A DNA stretch of 64,000 nt from positions 123,824 to 187,823 of the forward strand of contig OZ237777.1 of the NCBI GenBank assembly GCA_965178125.1, read 5' to 3'. Source of the DNA: Bilabrum cf. latius. Its lineage: Eukaryota; Bigyra: Bicosoecida; Bigyra; Bicosoecida. Of the stretch, positions 59,037-64,000 are shown in pieces; within the stretch, counting starts at the first letter, position 1, and each line of letters opens with the position of its first letter. The position numbers were made by a program, and so were the translations under genes. The notes under the pieces are model-generated. The model was not told where the DNA came from and did no database searches. It saw only the letters and a program-made list of their open reading frames with translations.

Positions 59037-61566
59037 TGAACCTAGACTACAGATCAGATTTGTTCCTTCAACCACACCCATTGGCTCATCTTCACGGCTG
59101 CTGCAAACTCCACTGGTTGGCAGTTACCAAAAAGAAAAATTCCTGCCCCCGGTCCCGCGGACCCACTGGGCTTCACCCCGAACGACTGGTTCTTCACCGG
59201 TCCACCTGAATGCGGTATTCATCTGACACTACGAATGTACACACCACTTTCCCCATGCACCCGACTGGCCTCGTCGCCACATGGCTTCCTGTTCCTGTTC
59301 CCCGCCCTAGGGACCGTGTGCTTTGCTCCCAGCATCGCCACCTTGGCCCTATCCTTTCAGCTTCGTGCGGCCTCTGGGCCATTCCTTGGCTGCCTTGCTG
59401 TGGCTGATGCCGAAACCGAGCCGCTCCGCCTCGCCCATGACGAGTGCCACGATCCACTCGGCGTGCCGCTGGCCGGCGAGCAACAGCTAGTCATCCGAGA
59501 ACACGGTGGCACTCATCGCTGGTGATCTCGGGACCAAGTTGATGCGCTCCTGGATTCGCCTGTTGAACGCCGTCGACACCGTGCAGGCCCACGCCGCGCT
59601 AGAGCTGGACCCCATGGAAAGGCAGCAGTACATGGCCGCTCGTGCACCGGTGCGAGTCCATACGTGGAGCCCGTCGCGTGCCGCCAGTCGCATGGAGTAG
59701 AACCAACGGCTGAAGTCCGTGGGGCAGCCGACCATGCGCTCACCTGGAGGGAGGTCGCGCCGGAAGCGCACGGCCGCACGCATCACGTCGCGAATCTCAT
59801 CCAACGGGCAGTCGCAGTACCGCTTGTACCCGATGAAGGCGTTCGGGCCGAGCCCCCGTGTCGAAGAGACCTTGGCGGAGCCATCGACGATGGTGCGGAA
59901 GCTGCCCGCCTCCTTCTTGGCCACGAAACGCGTGGGGGACATGCGGGTCGGAGGGACGGCGCCCAGGTCGACCGGGACTACCTGATGCTGACGGGGGGCC
60001 TCGCCGTGGGCAAGGTGTGCACTAGCCCTGGCGCCGGGCCAGGATTTGGCTCGCGCCGCGGCTGCCTCCTCCTCGGTGGCGTCTTCCGGGATGTCTGGCT
60101 GAGCATACCGAGGTTCCTCGATACTCCGATCTCGGGGGGCACCCGCCCCGGTGTCCACGCATGCAGGAAAGCCCCATCGGAATCCCGCGAGCACGACTTC
60201 GTACAGGTGCAGGGACCGCCACTCCGTCGCGCTTCGTGGCTCCACGGGCGGGCACTTCTTGCCAAAGAACACCTCCATGCGTGCGAGCCGGGCCTGGGTG
60301 GTGCGTGAGCCTGCATGGTCGCCGGTCGTGATGGCGGTGTCGGCGAAGATGTCCTGAGCCAGACGCGCCCTGGTACCGAGCGTGGCTGGTGCGGTGGAGG
60401 CCCACACCGGTGGAGCGGTGGTGAAGGCGCGCAAGTCCGTGGCAGGTAGGTCGTCCGTGGTCCGTGAGCCATCCAACATGGGCTCGGCTGCCGGTCCCGT
60501 ACCACTCCGTGCCATCACTGAGGGCAGGGTGTGCGCGTTCCACGCCGCTCGTGCCGCACGTGCGGGTCCTTGTACCGCCTCGTGCAGTAGGCAAGCCGGG
60601 GGCTTGATCCGCCGCGTGGAATCCTGGATGGCTGCGGCAAGGCGGCCTGCCGTGAAGTCTGGCTACGAGGCAAGCGGCCCCGCTGTCGTCACGATGGCCT
60701 CCGGGAGGTCGTAGGCCCGCTCCGTACGGGTCATCTGCGCCGAGGGCACCCGGGAGCTGGCCGGTAGAACGTGCCCGCCCGCGCTCGTCCTTGTGCCCGC
60801 CTCCTGCGCCGTCTGCGCCGTCTGTGGCGTGGCCGAGGTGATGCCCTGCCCCTTGCTGCCGCCGCCGAGGCCATGGCCACTGTCGCTGGCGTTCGTGTGG
60901 CCAGTGCTGGCGGCTACGCGGGCGGAGCACCTGACTCAGCGGGCCCGGCCTGCCTGCCGTCGGCCCCGGCCCGCCAGCGCCGCTGGTCCGAAACCGTGCT
61001 GGCCAGGTGGCGAGGGTTGATGGGAGAACTTGTCCATCTGGTTACCGGCGGCTGCCTCCGGAGGTGCCGCGCCTGGTAGAGTGGTGCCTTCGTGCGCTGC
61101 ACCTGAGCGGCTGCCCTTCCAGCTGCCGTCCGTCCGGGCAACCCTTGCGGGTGCCGGCCAATTTCCTCCTGCCATCCAGAGAACTCCTCCTTGTTCCCCA
61201 GAAGGGGCTGCCGCCGAAGAGTCGGCGTAGCCCTCATGAAAGCCGGCACCATGGGAGGCCAGTCCCATGGTGACGACAGGAGCCCAGGTGCAACCCGAGC
61301 CCCAAATCCCCCTTGCGCCCAAGGCCAAGGTGCTCCCTAACAAGCGCCCCAGCTGGGCCCCTGCCCCAACGGCATGGCCCACTACGTCTGCCAGGGTTCT
61401 GCCCCAGCAGTAGTCGTCATTGGTGGTACCACGGCCCTCCTGACCGCTGGCACGCCCATCCTCCTGATTGCCCCCCACGGGCCCGCCACTTGAGACAGCT
61501 GCCCACGTCTTCCGTCTCACCTCTGCTCCCCGTTGCTTCAATCCTGATGTCCGAGTACATATAACA
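59037..61566 (-). mobile_element. DIRS-like element B with reverse transcriptase (2.53 kb)
   Basis: Reads 5' to 3' on the minus strand: left end TGTTATATGTACTCGG (61566), right end ...TAGTCTAGGTTCA (59037). It sits between cctacgtact and gttagtctatacag. The same two words are contiguous at 58647-58670, so the empty site is visible in the window. No target-site duplication is present, as expected for tyrosine-recombinase elements. The YR region is missing and the tail from 59365 matches element C. Confidence 0.85.
59366..61252 (-). pseudogene. DIRS-type polyprotein part: gag-like region and reverse transcriptase
   Basis: The minus frame starts at ATG 61252 (MVPAFMRATPTLRRQPLL), and shifts frame once near 60915. 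It continues through TAG at about 60664 (LAS-TAG-PDFTAGRL) into RT: RFVAKKEAGSFRTIVDGS (about 59860-59930), GCPTDFSRWFYSMRLAARDG (about 59650-59730), then FSDD (59490-59501), TAG at 59487, and LLLAGQRHAEW followed by GFGISHSKAAKEWP. With TAG as Gln the catalytic FSDD box runs on into a normal RT continuation. The coding region is then cut at about 59365 by an internal deletion, so RNase H and recombinase are absent. Confidence 0.75.
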
Positions 61567-62420
61567 GTTAGTCTATACAGTGTGGTGCGTACGTAGAAGG
61601 GTCCGCAGGTGGCAACTCTTCTGTTACGTACCCCGAAGCCTTAGCTCACAGCCCTGGCACGTTGGCTTGTCCACCGGCGGCACACAGGGCAGCATGCTGC
61701 ACGCGTCGCATGCGCGGTCTTATTCTACACAGCAGCGCACATGCAATCGACACGCAGCGCGGCCTCGCCAGGGGTTTCATGGTAGGTAACTGCGCGAGCG
61801 AGGGTGCGGTCACGTCCATCGAGCTGATGCTGGTGCCGATCAAGTGCTGGGGCAAACGGGCACTGCTTTTCAGCGAAGCACAGCCGGTCCGGTAGGCGGC
61901 TGGCACGGTACCAGCGCGGTATAGTGGACTCCATACCCTGCTTGAATGGCGTCAGAGGCGATACGGCATCTCCAACCTTCGCGTTGCGGGACTACGTCAA
62001 GACGTGGCCTCGCATTGGGCCAGATCACCTGTTCGCCGATGAGGGACAAGCCTCTCGTCATCTACTGTCGTGCTCAGGCGATGGTGCCCCAGCGGGGGGC
62101 GCACCCTCACCGGGTACTGCTTTCGGGATGTCAGCTGTCTCCACGCTGATTTGACAAGGCTGTAAAGACGGCTCAATCATGCGCCTGGTTAGTCCTCCAC
62201 CAGGGCCGTGCGGAGGTACTGCAACGAGGCGCTTTTTGCGCTCAGCGCCCTTCCCCTGCCGGTCGGCACGGACCTGTCTCAGCCAACCCAGGTGTGGATA
62301 GCCGCGCCAACACATGCAGTGCGGACTGTGATGGCTGCTCGCATGCATCACCCGCAAGGCATCGTGGAGCATCGTGTCAAGCTGGATCGTGACGGTCTTG
62401 TACCCCACGGGGCGCAGTTG
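61567..62420 (+). mobile_element. family-2 DIRS-like element with decayed recombinase
   Basis: Starts GTTAGTCTATACAGTGTGG. It contains text parallel to element A's recombinase (RALRDYV versus a broken LRDYVKTWPRIG at about 61985; FADEG; a damaged TGHCLRVTAIS region at 62110-62150), with TGA and shifts. Its right part is shared with 58877-58970. No intact gene. Confidence 0.7.
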
Positions 62421-62479
62421 ACACTGCAACGGCCAAAGCAACGGATTGATTGTGTTCAGGGCGTTGCTGCTAAGCCTAG

Positions 62480-62960
62480 CGCTCCCACGTGTCGCTCCAG
62501 TTCCATCTTGTAGTCCACGGAGCCCGTCTTGATCACGTCGTCCAAGCGCGTGAGCATGCGCTGCTGCTGGCCAGCGGGCAGGACCATTGTCATGCTGTCG
62601 TATACCAACTCATCCAGCGGGCATGCTGGGACACCGGCGTGGTGCCCCCCGATGTTGGAGTATCGAGGAGCCTACGCAGAGATCCCGGATGACGCCACAA
62701 AGGAGGAGGCATCCGCGGCGCTAGTCAACTCCTGGCCCGGCTCCAGAGCTAGTGCACACGTTGCCCACGGGTATATATAGAGATCCTTCGTCAGCATCAG
62801 GTAGTCTCAGTCGACCTGAACGCCATCCTCCCTCTCCCCCCACCCCACCACCTGCATGAACTTCACACGGGCAGCTTCCGCACCATCGTTGATGTTGCTG
62901 CCTCACACGGGCCCGCCACTTGAGACAGCTACCCACTCCACCGTGCGACTAACAGCACCG
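62480..62960 (+). pseudogene. relic of a DIRS-type RT N-terminal region
   Basis: EIPDDATKEEASAALVNSWPG followed by SRASAHVAHG (62670-62770) parallels DIPEDATEEEAAAARAKSWP and ARASAHLAHG in element B. The downstream MNFTRAAS piece is in another frame. It is in the plus orientation, opposite to element B. Confidence 0.7.
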
Positions 62961-63138
62961 GCTGTGGTTAACACGCGGTGCTTCCGACTATGTTTGGTGG
63001 CCGTGCTGCCCCATTCAGAGCTGCTCCGTCATAACCGCCGCTGCTGCGCCGGTGGGGCTCATCACATCTCCGTGAGTGACCAGCTGAGCCCGTGCACCGG
63101 CCCCGCCAACGCGCTTTGCTCATCCAATCAGCTCTGGG

Positions 63139-63660
63139 TTGCCCATTGCCTCGTCCAAGCGGACGTACCCATGGAACCGCAGATGTATTTCCTCCACTCC
63201 TACCCTCGCCTACCTGCCCAAGGTCATGTCCGAACGGCCTTGGCGTGCCTATGATCCCGGTGCCAAGCATGCCATTCCTGCCGTAGTGCAGCATCCACAT
63301 GCCAAGACAAGTTGGGATTTTGCGATTAATCCGACAGTATTGATTGTCCCGTATGGCCGTGTCCCGCGCTGCGAAGCGGCATTTGTTGTACCTAGCCGTC
63401 GTGGGGCCCGAGTGCTGATGGGCCAGTGATGGCACCCCTCTGATCTTGCGCTTTACCAACGCTTCACAAGTAGTTCGTTTTGCTTTTGCAAAACTAGTAC
63501 TGGTCCCGGTGGGGCTGTTTCATCCAAGCTATGCTGAATGGGCGGCAGAGATACAAGCATTCACAGACTAGACCCCTGATACAGTCTGTCGCAGACGTCT
63601 CGCTTCGCATCGCCCATGTGATTTCTACATCCACGTTTTACCCTTTTGCGGCTTCCATTG
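63139..63660 (+). other. protein-like frames, identity unknown
   Basis: A frame ending in TGA at 63427 (KTSWDFAINPTVLIVPYGR) is followed, one base shifted, by GTPLILRFTNASQVVRFAFA and, through TAG at 63568, TPDTVCRRRLASH to TGA near 63663. It may be one gene with an indel or short intron. No family recognised. Confidence 0.35.
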
Positions 63661-64000
63661 CTGATTGCAGACCGACGCAAGTCGGATATGATAGCAGTTG
63701 CAGTTGGCCGGACAACGATTTTCTCATGTCGGTAATGTGTCTTAACGAAACCCCATCCATGGCGCTTATTAGCAGAATTGTTTTATCAATATTTACATGC
63801 CATGATAGACGTGCGCAAGAAGGCATACATGGCGGTTAGCATGATTTGCCGGAAATAGATTACTGCGCACGGCGCACCCTATAACTATGCATGTAATAGC
63901 CGGCGTGCGCATGGTCTTCTCCTGCGCGGTTGGTGTTCCAGGGAAGCACCACATGAGTGAATATATGATATAGTGCTAGATTCAATTATTCCTAGGCGTT
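63661..64000. other. no supported gene
   Basis: Short frames only, up to the window edge. Confidence 0.5.

Overview
The window looks like nuclear DNA of a repeat-rich eukaryote. It contains ubiquitin-specific proteases, a HERC/HECT-type ligase remnant, a SET-domain gene, an APE-type LINE, and tyrosine-recombinase (DIRS-like) retroelements. Base composition is mixed: much of it is G+C-rich, with an A+T-rich stretch at about 14.6-17.5 kb. I cannot name the organism from the sequence.

The main result is that UAG is read as a sense codon, almost certainly glutamine, while UAA and UGA stay as stops. Read in the standard code, every real gene here falls into short pieces. With TAG read as Gln, long intact frames appear: a 1,907-codon USP gene on the minus strand (50542-56262, 32 in-frame TAG, no TAA or TGA), a 1,349-codon USP-like gene (32107-36153, 18 TAG), a LINE polyprotein (23338-30373, 16 TAG), a SET-domain gene, a coiled-coil gene and an ankyrin-like gene. 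They end in TGA or TAA. TAG sits where these families require Gln: the LQ of the USP Cys box, the QQD and QDA boxes of both USPs, the PQG box of the LINE reverse transcriptase, and its QAGFR box. A second copy of the LINE has CAG and CAA at two positions where the first has TAG.

Layout. 0.2-0.8 kb: 39-bp minisatellite. 1.3-7.5 kb: decayed HERC/SPRY/HECT-like ligase, minus strand. 10-11.7 kb: a small minus-strand ORF, then a SET-domain gene. 11.7-20.9 kb: poorly coding interval bounded by two nested inverted-repeat pairs, with tandem repeats and one ankyrin-like gene. 21.0-22.4 kb: coiled-coil gene with a probable 38-bp intron. 23.3-30.6 kb: near full-length LINE whose RT is interrupted by an antisense protein-kinase fragment. 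32.1-36.2 kb: USP-like gene with a Ser/Thr microsatellite. 36.2-37.8 kb: 5'-truncated second LINE copy. 37.8-39.4 kb: decayed RT of another LINE. 40.1-44.6 kb: G+C-rich ORFs, one split by a 609-bp DIRS derivative, plus a 1.2-kb hexanucleotide array. 46.1-50.3 kb: 83/114-bp satellite. 50.5-56.3 kb: large USP gene. 56.8-63 kb: a nest of DIRS-like elements with tyrosine-recombinase and RT parts.

The recognisable host genes lean towards ubiquitin removal or conjugation (two USPs and a HECT relic). Most of the rest is mobile elements and their deletion products. The same TAG usage in host genes and in LINE and DIRS frames suggests the elements have lived with this code for a long time.
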